The notes below the pieces were generated by a model that searched no databases, was not told where the DNA came from, and saw only the letters and a list, made by a program, of their open reading frames with translations. Source: Bacillus_CJ salitolerans (GTDB lineage Bacteria; Bacillota; Bacilli; Bacillales; SA4). From it: a stretch of 64,000 nucleotides of DNA. The position numbers and the translations under genes are program-made. Shown piece after piece: positions 1 to 8,807 of this stretch; positions within the stretch are counted from its first letter, which is position 1, and the number at the start of each line of letters is the position of its first letter. The stretch spans positions 62,001-126,000 of the forward strand of contig NZ_JBHUEM010000007.1 in assembly GCF_042680805.1 (NCBI RefSeq), written 5' to 3'.

Positions 1-128
1 AAGGTAGATTTCCCAGACCCTGAAGGGCCTACGATGGCTACAACTGCACCTTGTTCAATCGTAGTTGATATGTCTTTTAATACTTCTAGCTTTCCAAATG
101 ATTTATAAAGGTTTTGAACCTTAATCAC
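1..128 (-). CDS. artR: Amino-acid ABC transporter ATP-binding protein, N-terminus only (runs off left edge)
   Basis: The first 42 codons of an ABC ATPase read leftwards off the window. A GTG at 128-126 is the likely start, because AGGAGGT lies about 9 nt upstream. The peptide begins MIKVQNLYKSFG, typical of polar amino-acid importers, and reaches the Walker A segment GPSGSGKST exactly at the edge. It overlaps the stop of the permease gene by 8 nt, so the two are translationally coupled. It would energise uptake through the permease and the lipoprotein encoded just upstream. The artR name rests on similarity of the cluster to B. subtilis artPQR; the substrate (arginine or another polar amino acid) is inferred. 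Confidence 0.85.
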   Translation of the reverse strand, partial: MIKVQNLYKSFGKLEVLKDISTTIEQGAVVAIVGPSGSGKST

Positions 129-783
129 TTTGTCTCAACCTCCTCTCAATGCCTTTCCCAACAAATGTTAGACCAACGATTAAGAGGTAATAGATAAGAC
201 CCACGAACAGCATTGGTTCAAAATATGCATACGTTTTACCACCGACAATGTAGGCTCTTCGCATAATATCCATTGCACCAATTACAGAAACGAGAGCAGA
301 TTCCTTTGTTAACGTAATAAACTCATTCATCAAAGCGGGTAAAATGTTTTTAAACGCTTGTGGCATCACAATGTCCCACATCATTTTCTTATATGGAACG
401 CCTAATGCCATCGCAGCTTCTCGTTGTCCCTTATCCACTGCTTGAATACCAGCACGGATAACCTCAGATATATAGGCTCCAGAATTAAGGGCGAAGGCTG
501 AAACCGCTGCTGCATAAGCTGGTATATCAAACCCGGTCATTTGTGGTAGCCCATAGTAAATAATCATTAATTGAAGGATTAATGGTGTACCACGAAATAT
601 TGAAGTATAAGCATCGGCTAACCAATGTAATAGTTTTACCCGACTAATTTTACATAGCGCAAGAATAATTCCAAGAATAAATCCAAGTAATGCAGCTAAA
701 GCTACAATTCCTAATGTGACCCATATCCCTTTTAAGATAAATGGGATAGAGGGCACGAGATTTTGTGAAAAATCCAAATTCAT
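121..783 (-). CDS. artQ: Amino-acid ABC transporter permease
   Basis: This 220-aa protein is an inner-membrane permease of the His/Glu/Arg/opine family. Several hydrophobic segments are visible (about residues 18-42, 85-105 and 185-210). The family EAA loop lies at about residues 121-142 (EAAMALG, then a conserved Pro-Gln). This loop docks the ATPase. The gene sits between the substrate-binding lipoprotein gene upstream (35 nt) and the ATPase gene, which overlaps its 3' end. All three read leftwards as one operon. Length is normal. The specific substrate cannot be read from the sequence. Confidence 0.9.
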   Translation of the reverse strand: MNLDFSQNLVPSIPFILKGIWVTLGIVALAALLGFILGIILALCKISRVKLLHWLADAYTSIFRGTPLILQLMIIYYGLPQMTGFDIPAYAAAVSAFALNSGAYISEVIRAGIQAVDKGQREAAMALGVPYKKMMWDIVMPQAFKNILPALMNEFITLTKESALVSVIGAMDIMRRAYIVGGKTYAYFEPMLFVGLIYYLLIVGLTFVGKGIERRLRQSD

Positions 784-817
784 GCCCTTTTACATTCCCC
801 TCTATTAACTTTTAATA

Positions 818-1585
818 TTATTCTTCCCCACCAAACCATTTTACAATCAGCTTATCAAGTTCACCGTTTTCTTTCATCTCATTTAAAACACGGTTAAACT
901 CTTCAGTAAGGTCACTATCCTTAGGGAATGCGATTGCTGAACCTGCATCACTTTCTCCATCTTCAATTGCAAATCCTACTAATTCAGGATTGTTTTTAAA
1001 ATGTCCAGCCGCTACTGTATCCTCAATGATTGCAGCATCAAAACGCCCAGCTAGAATTTCCTGTACTAATTCTGGCACACGATTACGTGATTCAATTGTA
1101 ATATTAACTGTTTCTGCAATTTCATCTGCTTTTCCTTCTTGGATAGATCCAGTTTGAACCCCAACCTTTTTACCTGCTAAATCATCAATTGTATTAATTC
1201 CACTGTCTTTTTTAGATACTATTAAGTGCTTTGCAGTAAAGTAAATATCAGAGAAGTCAGCATTCTCAAGGCGCTCTGGTGTAGGAGTCATACCTGCTAG
1301 GATAAAATCAGCTTTTCCACCATTCATAGCCGTAATAAGTGTCGTAAAATCCATGTCCACGATTTCTAATTCATACCCTAATTCGTTTGTAATATACTTG
1401 GCAATATCCACATCAAAACCAATGATTTCTTCACCTTTTTCTGTATCGATGAACTCATACGGTGGGTAATCAGCTGAAGTAGCCATTACTAATTTCTTAC
1501 CGTCATCAGCATTTCCACAAGCAGCTAGAAGCCCTACAGTTAATATTGAAATAATTAAACCAAATAATAATTTTGAAGCCTTCAT
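818..1585 (-). CDS. artP: Amino-acid ABC transporter substrate-binding lipoprotein
   Basis: A 255-aa extracellular solute-binding protein of family 3. The signal peptide ends in a lipobox (LLAAC), so Cys23 should be lipidated and hold the protein on the outer face of the membrane. The mature part begins with a typical YPPYEFID strand and includes the GFDVDIAKYI motif of amino-acid binders. It is the first gene of the operon with the permease and ATPase genes. B. subtilis ArtP (YqiX) lies in the same chromosomal neighbourhood, near brxB and bkd, which supports an arginine or polar amino-acid role. Confidence 0.88.
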   Translation of the reverse strand: MKASKLLFGLIISILTVGLLAACGNADDGKKLVMATSADYPPYEFIDTEKGEEIIGFDVDIAKYITNELGYELEIVDMDFTTLITAMNGGKADFILAGMTPTPERLENADFSDIYFTAKHLIVSKKDSGINTIDDLAGKKVGVQTGSIQEGKADEIAETVNITIESRNRVPELVQEILAGRFDAAIIEDTVAAGHFKNNPELVGFAIEDGESDAGSAIAFPKDSDLTEEFNRVLNEMKENGELDKLIVKWFGGEE

Positions 1586-2475
1586 TTAATATTTTCCCCC
1601 TTATAATTTTTTATCTTTTTTAAATTATATAAATATTATGAATTAATGCATAAATAAATTCAAGTTCTATCCGCTAAATTCATATATATTCAACAAAATG
1701 TATTTTAACACATATTAATAAATATGCAATATTATTATTAAATATTCTTTTATGATCCGTAATAAAGTTATTGTGGAAAACAATCCATGCAATTTTCTCT
1801 AACATATATTCTACAAAAACATATGCCTCTTGTATTTTCATCAACTAATTAATATGCCTTTTAATGTAGTAAAATACATGGCTAGTGGATGTTTGATTGA
1901 CAGTTCAAAATGGGTAGATGAAGCTTTGAACACGTTTATACTCATATATATTTGCTTGTGTTCCTGTGAAGACGGTAGAAATGTATGCAAACTCACTATT
2001 TTTTATAATCAATTCTTTATTTTTACTGGATGGGAGCATTTTATCGAAGCTTGTTAGACTATTTTGAGAGAAAATTGCATAATTCACATAAAAAAGATGT
2101 TCTCCAGCTATGATTCTCGGCACATATCAGCAACTTAGTTCATTTTATCAGCGACTTCTGAATTTTTATCAGCAACTTCCTTCATTTATCAGCAACTTTT
2201 GAAATTTATCATCAACTTTCTTCGGTATCAGCAACAATGCTTAGATTATCAGCAACTTATGATTCTTTATCGGCAACTTTCCTGATTTTATCAGCAACCT
2301 CAACTTCTCTTGAGCAAGAGCACATCGGCAGGACGTTATGGGACGCCAGGGGTGTCTTATTTTAAACGTAATAATGAGTACTTATAAGTAGTTTTTAATT
2401 CACTTAAAAATTTTATACTTTCCTGATGTATGGAAAATTTCAGGAACAAAAAAGTCCCATGTTTATGCTATTAGC
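1586..2475. other. 890-bp intergenic region with the first 21-bp-pitch repeat array
   Basis: There is no convincing gene here. Two overlapping ORFs of 72-75 codons (1830-2057 on + and 1905-2123 on -) lack a ribosome binding site and any family resemblance. The first part is AT-rich and should hold the promoter of the leftward artPQR operon. The repeat array at 2125-2300 is listed separately. The segment from 2301 to 2475 shows nothing recognisable. Confidence 0.6.
2125..2300. repeat. Tandem array, nine copies of a degenerate TATCAGCAACTT motif
   Basis: Nine copies start at 2125, 2146, 2167, 2187, 2207, 2226, 2247, 2268 and 2289, so the pitch is 21, 21, 20, 20, 19, 21, 21 and 21 bp. The 12-bp motif is conserved while the 7-9 bp spacers are not. 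The variable pitch would shift any reading frame, so it is not a coding repeat. The pitch is about two helical turns, which puts the motifs on one face of the DNA. A second array with the same motif lies at 8449-8564. Confidence 0.85.
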
Positions 2476-2503
2476 AAAAAAAAAGAAAGCCATATCGGCT
2501 TTC
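2476..2503 (-). terminator. Terminator of brxB
   Basis: A hairpin GAAAGCC-ATATC-GGCTTTC is followed, in the leftward direction, by nine or more T residues. It lies 5 nt after the brxB stop. Confidence 0.85.
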
Positions 2504-2507
2504 TTCA

Positions 2508-2939
2508 CTAAACTTCATCACAATATTGATCAAAGGCTTGCTGCAGTTTATTAATAACCTGCACCGGTTCATGCCCTTCTATTTCATGGCGCTCTACCAT
2601 TGTAAGGATCTTACCATCCTTTAATAGTGCAAATGATGGTGATGATGGAGGATAGCCTTCAAAATAATCACGTGCTTTTGCTGTTGCTTCTTTATCTTGT
2701 CCTGCAAAAACGGTCACTAAGTGATCTGGTCTTTTGTCGTAATGAACCGCATGCGCAGCTGCTGGACGTGCAATACCACCAGCGCAGCCACATACAGAAT
2801 TTATCATAACAAGCGTTGTGCCCTCTTTTGCAAATGCCTCTTCCACTTCTTCAGGGGATCTTAAGTGTGTATATCCAGCTTCGTCCATATCTTTTCTTGC
2901 TTGCTCTACAACATCATTCATAAAAAAATTAAAGTTCAT
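2508..2939 (-). CDS. brxB: Bacilliredoxin, BrxB/YqiW family
   Basis: A 143-aa cytoplasmic protein of the YphP/YqiW family. It carries the hallmark CGC active site (VCGCAGG, about residues 49-55), in which the first Cys removes bacillithiol from S-bacillithiolated proteins. The start ATG at 2939 has an AAGGAGG site 7 nt upstream. Length matches BrxB of B. subtilis (about 145 aa). It is a single-gene unit with its own terminator. In B. subtilis the gene (yqiW) also lies close to artPQR and the bkd genes. Confidence 0.92.
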   Translation of the reverse strand: MNFNFFMNDVVEQARKDMDEAGYTHLRSPEEVEEAFAKEGTTLVMINSVCGCAGGIARPAAAHAVHYDKRPDHLVTVFAGQDKEATAKARDYFEGYPPSSPSFALLKDGKILTMVERHEIEGHEPVQVINKLQQAFDQYCDEV

Positions 2940-3069
2940 ATGTTAGCCTCCTTCACTTCATGCATTCATCTTATCAATCTGCTATCGATTATTCAAATTC
3001 CAGGTTTCAGATGTTTACCTTACTGTAAAAAGGGTAGCTACATAGTAAGTTTCTCATCTTAATCCCCCT

Positions 3070-4113
3070 TTAATAGGATTGGTCATGACCAATCCTCCTT
3101 TTTTGAGTAGCGTACAAATCGAATATTTTTCGAGCTCCTAGGCTTGCTGGGACGTTCCCTTCAATTACTTGCCTTTCTAGCTTTGGAAGATGTCCTTTAA
3201 CTATTTCGTCTGAAAAAAAGGCTGTTTCTAACTCGTCTTTTATTAAGGCATAAAACCAGTCTTTACGTTGGATATTTCTTCTTTCAGAAAATGATCCTAC
3301 CTTTTGTGTCGTTGCAACAAAATGATCAATCGTTTTCCAGGCTTCTTCGATTCCTTTGCCTAGTAGGGCAGAACACGTTAACGCTTTTGATTCCCAACCT
3401 TTTGTTACAGGGGTTAAGAAGTGTAGGATTTTGGAGTATTCCTCTTTTGCTTTAAGAGCTTTCTGTTCATTGTCTCCATCTGCTTTATTAATAATTAGAA
3501 TATCGACAAGCTCCATTATCCCCTTCTTCATACCCTGTAATTCATCTCCAGCTCCGGTTAAAGCAAGAAGTAAAAATACATCGACCATGCTTCTAACGGC
3601 GACTTCACTTTGACCAACACCGACAGTTTCGACGATGATCACATCATATCCCGCTGCCTCACATAGTAAAATGGTTTCCCTTGTTTTTCGGGCGACACCT
3701 CCAAGCGTACCAGAAGCTGGTGAAGGTCTTACGAAGGCTTGCGGGTTTCTAGAAAGCTGGTCCATTCTTGTTTTATCACCTAAAATACTTCCACCAGATA
3801 AGCTACTTGAGGGATCGACCGCTAAAACAGCAACACGATGTCCATGATCGCATAAGTAGCTACCAAATGCTTCAATAAAGGTGCTCTTCCCAGCTCCAGG
3901 TACGCCAGTTATTCCAATCCGAACCGATTTACCTGTTTGTGGAAGGATTTCGTTTATTAAGTTCTGTCCCTTTTCAAAATGCTTGCTGGCATTGCTTTCA
4001 ATAAGTGTAATAGCTTGTGCTAACAAGGCTCGATTATTATCAAGGATTCCTTCTGCAAGCTCTTTAACCGATTTTTCCTTCCGTCTTACGATCCGGCGGT
4101 TTTCATCAGTCAT
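3070..4113 (-). CDS. meaB: Methylmalonyl-CoA mutase-associated GTPase MeaB
   Basis: A GTPase of the G3E family (MeaB, formerly ArgK). It gates delivery of adenosylcobalamin to methylmalonyl-CoA mutase and protects the enzyme from inactivation. The Walker A segment is GVPGAGKST; further on are DPSSSLSGGSILGDK, ETVGVGQSE and the NKAD guanine-specificity motif. I chose the ATG at 4113 (347 aa) rather than a longer reading from 4149: it overlaps the mutB stop as ATGACTGA, typical of translational coupling, and the extra N-terminus would lie within mutB. It is the last gene of the mutA-mutB-meaB operon. Confidence 0.93.
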   Translation of the reverse strand: MTDENRRIVRRKEKSVKELAEGILDNNRALLAQAITLIESNASKHFEKGQNLINEILPQTGKSVRIGITGVPGAGKSTFIEAFGSYLCDHGHRVAVLAVDPSSSLSGGSILGDKTRMDQLSRNPQAFVRPSPASGTLGGVARKTRETILLCEAAGYDVIIVETVGVGQSEVAVRSMVDVFLLLALTGAGDELQGMKKGIMELVDILIINKADGDNEQKALKAKEEYSKILHFLTPVTKGWESKALTCSALLGKGIEEAWKTIDHFVATTQKVGSFSERRNIQRKDWFYALIKDELETAFFSDEIVKGHLPKLERQVIEGNVPASLGARKIFDLYATQKRRIGHDQSY

Positions 4114-6274
4114 TATTGTCCACCACTTCTTCATAGCCAAGTCGATCATACACTTCTTGTAAAACTTTTTCAGCCGCTACTGGTATAACGGTTCCTGGAC
4201 CAAATACAGCTGCCGCGCCATGGCTTAATAAATAGTCATAGTCCTTTGCTGGGATGACGCCTCCAATGATGACAACAATATCTTCTCGACCATGCTTCTT
4301 TAATTCCTCCACTAGCTGTGGTAATAATGTTTTATGACCGGCGGCTAATGAGCTCATTCCAATTACGTGAACATCATTCTCGACTGCTTGCAGTGCGGTT
4401 TCTTCAGGGGTTTGAAACAACGGACCAATATCAACGTCAAAGCCCAAATCAGCGAAAGCAGTTGCAATTACCTTTGCACCACGGTCATGACCATCTTGAC
4501 CCATTTTGGCAATGAGAATTCGAGGGCGTCTACCTTCGTGTTCCTCAAAGCCTGCAGTCAAATTTCTTACCTTTTGAATCTCTTCTTCGTTTGTATATTC
4601 TGAGCTGTACACACCACTTATTGAACGAATCACTGCCTTATGGCGTTTTGCTACTTTTTCAATAGCATCTGAAATCTCACCTAAAGAGGCACGTGCGCGT
4701 GCTGCTTCAACTGAGAGCTCTAATAAGTTTCCTTCACCTGTTTCAGTTGCTCTAGTAATAGCATCTAATGCGGCCGTTACTTTCTGTTCATCCCGGTTTG
4801 CTCGCAGGTGTTGTAGTCTTTCTATTTGCTTTAACCTAACCATCGTATTATCTATATCTAGCGTATCAATTTCTTCTTCTTTATCTAATCTATATTTATT
4901 TACACCGATAATGGCTTCTTTCCCAGAATCAATATGTGCTTGTCTTCTTGCTGCCGCTTCTTCAATTCTCATTTTAGGTAAGCCTGTTTCAATCGCTTTT
5001 GCCATTCCACCAAGCTCTTCAATTTCTTGAATATGCTCCCAAGCTCTTTCCACAAGGGCCGCTGTTAAAGATTCTACGTAATAGGATCCACCCCATGGAT
5101 CGATTACATTACAGATTCCCGTTTCGTCCTGCAGGTATAACTGAGTATTTCTTGCAATACGCGCAGAAAAATCTGTCGGGAGGGCAATCGCCTCATCTAA
5201 TGCATTCGTATGAAGTGACTGTGTATGTCCTAATGCAGCAGCTAATGCCTCAATGCATGTTCTGGCTACATTATTAAATGGATCTTGCTCAGTTAAGCTC
5301 CACCCAGACGTTTGGGAATGAGTTCGTAATGCTAAAGATTTTTCATTTTTAGGATTAAATGGCTTAATTAGCTTTGCCCAAAGTAATCTTGCAGCTCTCA
5401 TTTTGGCAACTTCCATGAAATAGTTCATCCCAATCGCCCAGAAGAAAGATAAACGCGGGGCGAATGAATCAATATTAATACCTGCCTTTAACCCTGTTCG
5501 GACATACTCTACACCATCCGCTAATGTATAAGCTAGCTCTATATCAGCCGGAGCACCTGCTTCTTGTAAATGGTAACCTGAAATACTAATGGAATTAAAT
5601 TTTGGCATATGTTTGGATGTGTATTCAAAAATATCTGCAATAATCCGCATTGAAGTTTCTGGTGGATATATATAGGTGTTACGTACCATATATTCTTTCA
5701 AAATATCATTTTGAATAGTCCCTGTTAGCTTTTCCTTTGGTACACCTTGTTCTTCAGCGGTAACGATATAAAATGCCATTATAGGAAGTACTGCCCCGTT
5801 CATGGTCATTGATACAGACATTTCATCTAACGGGATTCCATCAAATAGTATTTTCATATCCAAAATAGAATCAATCGCAACTCCTGCTTTGCCAACATCA
5901 CCGATAACCCTTGAATGATCAGAATCATACCCGCGATGTGTTGCTAAGTCAAAGGCAACCGACAAGCCCTTTTGGCCTGCTGCTAAGTTTCTACGGTAAA
6001 AAGCATTGCTTTCTTCTGCAGTTGAGAATCCCGCATACTGGCGAACCGTCCATGGACGTGTTACGTACATTGTTGGATACGGTCCTCTCGAAAAGGGCGC
6101 TATTCCTGGTAAAAAATCAAGAAAAGGTAGGTGCTGAATATCAGTTTTATTATATTTGGGTTTCAAAGTGATCTTTTCATTTGTTTCATATGCTTGATTT
6201 AAAGAATCCTTTTTGTGGGTAAAATCTACAGAAAGCTGTTCAAAAGGGATTTCAGCAAAATTAGGCTTTTTCAT
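4106..6274 (-). CDS. mutB: Methylmalonyl-CoA mutase large (catalytic) subunit
   Basis: A 722-aa adenosylcobalamin enzyme that interconverts methylmalonyl-CoA and succinyl-CoA. The N-terminal two thirds is the TIM-barrel domain (RGPYPTMY, then the AGFSTAEESN segment). The C-terminal domain binds B12 through DGHDRG at about residue 600, which supplies the lower-ligand histidine. Length is normal. ATG at 6274 lies 5 nt after a GGGGGG site and is preferred over the ATG just before it. It overlaps mutA upstream and meaB downstream. It should feed propionyl-CoA from Ile and Val breakdown into the TCA cycle; the propionyl-CoA carboxylase and the epimerase are not in this window. Confidence 0.95.
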   Translation of the reverse strand: MKKPNFAEIPFEQLSVDFTHKKDSLNQAYETNEKITLKPKYNKTDIQHLPFLDFLPGIAPFSRGPYPTMYVTRPWTVRQYAGFSTAEESNAFYRRNLAAGQKGLSVAFDLATHRGYDSDHSRVIGDVGKAGVAIDSILDMKILFDGIPLDEMSVSMTMNGAVLPIMAFYIVTAEEQGVPKEKLTGTIQNDILKEYMVRNTYIYPPETSMRIIADIFEYTSKHMPKFNSISISGYHLQEAGAPADIELAYTLADGVEYVRTGLKAGINIDSFAPRLSFFWAIGMNYFMEVAKMRAARLLWAKLIKPFNPKNEKSLALRTHSQTSGWSLTEQDPFNNVARTCIEALAAALGHTQSLHTNALDEAIALPTDFSARIARNTQLYLQDETGICNVIDPWGGSYYVESLTAALVERAWEHIQEIEELGGMAKAIETGLPKMRIEEAAARRQAHIDSGKEAIIGVNKYRLDKEEEIDTLDIDNTMVRLKQIERLQHLRANRDEQKVTAALDAITRATETGEGNLLELSVEAARARASLGEISDAIEKVAKRHKAVIRSISGVYSSEYTNEEEIQKVRNLTAGFEEHEGRRPRILIAKMGQDGHDRGAKVIATAFADLGFDVDIGPLFQTPEETALQAVENDVHVIGMSSLAAGHKTLLPQLVEELKKHGREDIVVIIGGVIPAKDYDYLLSHGAAAVFGPGTVIPVAAEKVLQEVYDRLGYEEVVDNND

Positions 6275-8126
6275 CATATCCCCCCATTTCCTTTTGCAAT
6301 GTTAATAAAAACTCGTAGCAGTTCGTATTGGTATGAATAGTACCTGAAAGACCTGCCTTATCATATTCATCTTTTTTAGTAGAATTCAATTTACCCGCTA
6401 CGTAAATTTTACTAGTTGAATGGAATTTTCGAAGTGCCTCAATAACTTTTACACCCAACCTGTCATACGTTTCATCATTCCCGCACACAATAAGAACTTG
6501 TTGATTTGTTTCATGTAATTCTTCTGATATTTCTTCAATGGTTTGAAAGCTAGAACTTTGAGTTACTTCGAATCCGCCAACTTCAAAGAAGCCTTTGATA
6601 AAATCGGTACGCGGCTTATGATGAATATAGCTTCCAATGTTCACTAAATGGACAGAGAGTTTGTTACCTGTTAGTTTAGTAAAGCGATAAGCCTGATCCC
6701 TTAATAACTCGAATTTCATTGACCATCGAATCGAAGGAATGGGTTCGATTACCTCAATGGATCCTTGAAGAACATTTTTTTCAATCTTAGTTGTTGATAA
6801 TGGATCTTCATAAAGGTTAGCGTACATATTAGTTCCAACAATGCGTTCCTTACGATAATCGATATTCTCAAATCTTTTTTCCCGTACAGCTTGTATATCT
6901 TGTTGTACTTTACCTTCCCTTATAGACGGAACGATACCACCGTTCTTCATGATCTCTTGAAATAATGACCACGCCGTCTTTGAAAGTTCCTCTGTCAAAT
7001 TTTCAATGTACCAGGAACCACCAGCAGGATCTAACACTTTATTCAAGTGTGTTTCATCTTTAAGTATGGATTGTACATTTCTGGCAATTCTCTCAGAAAA
7101 GGCAGACGAACGATTAAAAGGTTCATCAAAAGTTGAAGTTGTAATACTATTTGCTCCTGCAATAACTGCTGCAAAGGATTCAACTGTCGCCCTTAATATA
7201 TTTACGTACGGATCATATTTTGTTTTCGTTGTTTTAGAAGTATGAGCATGTATAAATGCCTTCTGACTTTCTTCATTACCACCAAATTCTTTTACGATCG
7301 CAGCCCATAAAAACCTAATGGCCCTTATTTTTGCTATCTCCATAAACAAATTGGAACCAATTGAATAGGAGAAGGTGAGTTGGGATGCTACGTGATCAAT
7401 CGATAGACCACGTTCTAAACATTGGTTGATATACTCGACAGCAACCGCTAGGCTGTAGGCGATTTCTTGAACAGCATTTGCTCCACCGTTATGAAAAGCA
7501 TGGCCTTGTACTAAAATCGTTTTCACTTTTGGTAAATGTTCAATGGCCGATTTCGCGATTTCTACAAGTTCATCAAAATGTACTTGCAATGAATTTTGTA
7601 GTGATCCATTCGTAATCCAGTATCCAATCGGATCAAAACCAATTATACCGTGTATGTTCTGTTTATTTTCACCTTTATAAGATGTTAATTCTTCGAAAAA
7701 ACGTTTAGTTGGTTCGTTAATTCTAAGAGAGGCTCTATCAAATGGCACATCCCTTAGTAGTCTCTCGATATCTTCCTTTGTTTGAATAGATTCAGCCTCT
7801 ACAATAACAGTCATGACCCCATTATTGATTAGCTGGTGGATGGATTGTGTCAATTCTTCCATCGTATTACCAGATGCATGCTGACAAATTTCCCATGGTT
7901 TTTCATAGTTTAAGAAATCTCGATATTCCGTTTGAAGATCAGTTTTTTGATCTTTCCTTGTATATATTGGATTTAACTTAATACCTTCATATGTATTTGT
8001 AAATAACTGTTCTAATGGCTTCCCCTTTAGCGAAGCAAGAGCAGCCTCTTCCCACTCAGCATATGAAGGGACATTAAATTCTTTTAAACTTGCAAACAAC
8101 TCTTGTATTGCTTGTTTTTCTTGCAC
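6261..8126 (-). CDS. mutA: Methylmalonyl-CoA mutase small subunit
   Basis: A 621-aa homologue of MutB that pairs with it in the heterodimeric mutase. The barrel domain is present, but the C-terminal Rossmann-like domain lacks the DxHxxG cobalamin motif (it reads CGNDETYDRLG). This is expected: in the heterodimeric enzymes the small subunit does not bind B12. The start is GTG at 8126 with AGGGGG 8 nt upstream. The 3' end overlaps mutB by 14 nt. A CcpA-type cre site lies in the leader at 8144-8157, so carbon catabolite repression is likely. Confidence 0.92.
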   Translation of the reverse strand: MQEKQAIQELFASLKEFNVPSYAEWEEAALASLKGKPLEQLFTNTYEGIKLNPIYTRKDQKTDLQTEYRDFLNYEKPWEICQHASGNTMEELTQSIHQLINNGVMTVIVEAESIQTKEDIERLLRDVPFDRASLRINEPTKRFFEELTSYKGENKQNIHGIIGFDPIGYWITNGSLQNSLQVHFDELVEIAKSAIEHLPKVKTILVQGHAFHNGGANAVQEIAYSLAVAVEYINQCLERGLSIDHVASQLTFSYSIGSNLFMEIAKIRAIRFLWAAIVKEFGGNEESQKAFIHAHTSKTTKTKYDPYVNILRATVESFAAVIAGANSITTSTFDEPFNRSSAFSERIARNVQSILKDETHLNKVLDPAGGSWYIENLTEELSKTAWSLFQEIMKNGGIVPSIREGKVQQDIQAVREKRFENIDYRKERIVGTNMYANLYEDPLSTTKIEKNVLQGSIEVIEPIPSIRWSMKFELLRDQAYRFTKLTGNKLSVHLVNIGSYIHHKPRTDFIKGFFEVGGFEVTQSSSFQTIEEISEELHETNQQVLIVCGNDETYDRLGVKVIEALRKFHSTSKIYVAGKLNSTKKDEYDKAGLSGTIHTNTNCYEFLLTLQKEMGGYDEKA

Positions 8127-8143
8127 ACCTAATTCCCCCTAAT

Positions 8144-8157
8144 CGGAAACGCTTACA
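8144..8157 (-). promoter_or_regulatory. Candidate cre (CcpA) site in the mutA leader
   Basis: On the minus strand TGTAAGCGTTTCCG matches the catabolite-responsive element consensus TGNAANCGNWNNCW at 13 of 14 positions. It lies 18 bp upstream of the mutA start codon, where bound CcpA could block transcription. Match by eye only. Confidence 0.55.
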
Positions 8158-8448
8158 AACTCATCTCCAAAAATACATAGTAATCTTATGAATAAGAAGA
8201 TTCTTAATTTTATATTAGTATAAATTCATTTGTTTAACAATGATGAGGGATAGGAATCTTCACCATGTAGAATACACACTTTCACCTTCCAAACTCGTAT
8301 TTTTCTCAATCGAATATTTCTAAAAACCAAATTTCCCTGGATAGCCTCTGGCTAAATGTTCTGAAGGGAAGAGGTAGGCGTATTTTACCTTTTATTCCCT
8401 TCAGTTTATTTGACCTAGGAGGACTTGGCCTCTTTTAACATTGAAATT

Positions 8449-8564
8449 TATCAGCAACTTTTTCATTTTTTCATCAACTTTCAGTATTTATCAGCCACTC
8501 TTTGGATTATCAGCAACTTTGCCAATTTTATCAGCAGCTTCTTCAAAGCATTTATCAGCAACTT
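8449..8564. repeat. Second array, six copies of the TATCAGCAACTT motif
   Basis: Copies start at 8449, 8469, 8489, 8508, 8529 and 8553, a pitch of 20, 20, 19, 21 and 24 bp, in the same orientation as the array at 2125-2300. Copies two, three and five are diverged (for example TATCAGCAGCTT). As in the first array, the irregular pitch excludes a conserved reading frame. Confidence 0.8.
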
Positions 8565-8664
8565 TAAATGGGATACGGATATCATTAGGTGATGACTACC
8601 GATCTATATTAGAAGACATAACTAACCTGATATCAGGGAGTTATCCTCTCTGATACGAACAACA

Positions 8665-8708
8665 GGCTCAGGGCGCCCTGTTTAGCCTCGTGCAGGGCAA
8701 AGCTGGAG
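8665..8708. repeat. Dispersed intergenic repeat, copy 1
   Basis: GGCTCAGGGCGCC, then TGTTTAGCCTC, TGCAGGGCAAA and GCTGGAGC occur in this order. The same blocks occur at 53912-54027, where a long hairpin separates the last block from the rest. Both copies are intergenic. Confidence 0.65.
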
Positions 8709-8770
8709 CCGGGTTATGCAGGAACATCCTAAAAGGTAAACTCCAAAAACTTAAACTATCTGATAGTATA

Positions 8771-8802
8771 AAGTAAAAAGGTAGCCGCTTTGGCTACCTT
8801 TT
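8771..8802 (-). terminator. Terminator of the bkd operon
   Basis: A hairpin AAAAGGTAGCC-AAAGC-GGCTACCTTTT (minus strand) runs into a T-rich stretch just after the bkdB stop. Confidence 0.85.
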
Positions 8803-8807
8803 AACTC

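Larger units (their letters stand above)
8158..8775. other. 620-bp intergenic region between mutA and bkdB
   Basis: There is no gene. It should contain the leftward mutA promoter. A perfect 10-bp inverted repeat, CTGAAGGGAA (8361-8370) with TTCCCTTCAG (8395-8404), could form a hairpin. The second repeat array (8449-8564) and one copy of a dispersed repeat (8665-8708) lie here and are listed separately. Confidence 0.6.

Noticed and set aside
1830..2123. Overlapping ORFs of 72 and 75 codons on opposite strands
   Set aside because: No ribosome binding site, no family resemblance, AT-rich intergenic composition.
2125..2300. CRISPR array
   Set aside because: The repeats are only 12 bp and degenerate, spacers are 7-9 bp, and there are no cas genes.
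6261..8126. mutA as a defective mutase because the B12 motif is missing
   Set aside because: Loss of the cobalamin motif in the small subunit is normal for heterodimeric methylmalonyl-CoA mutases.
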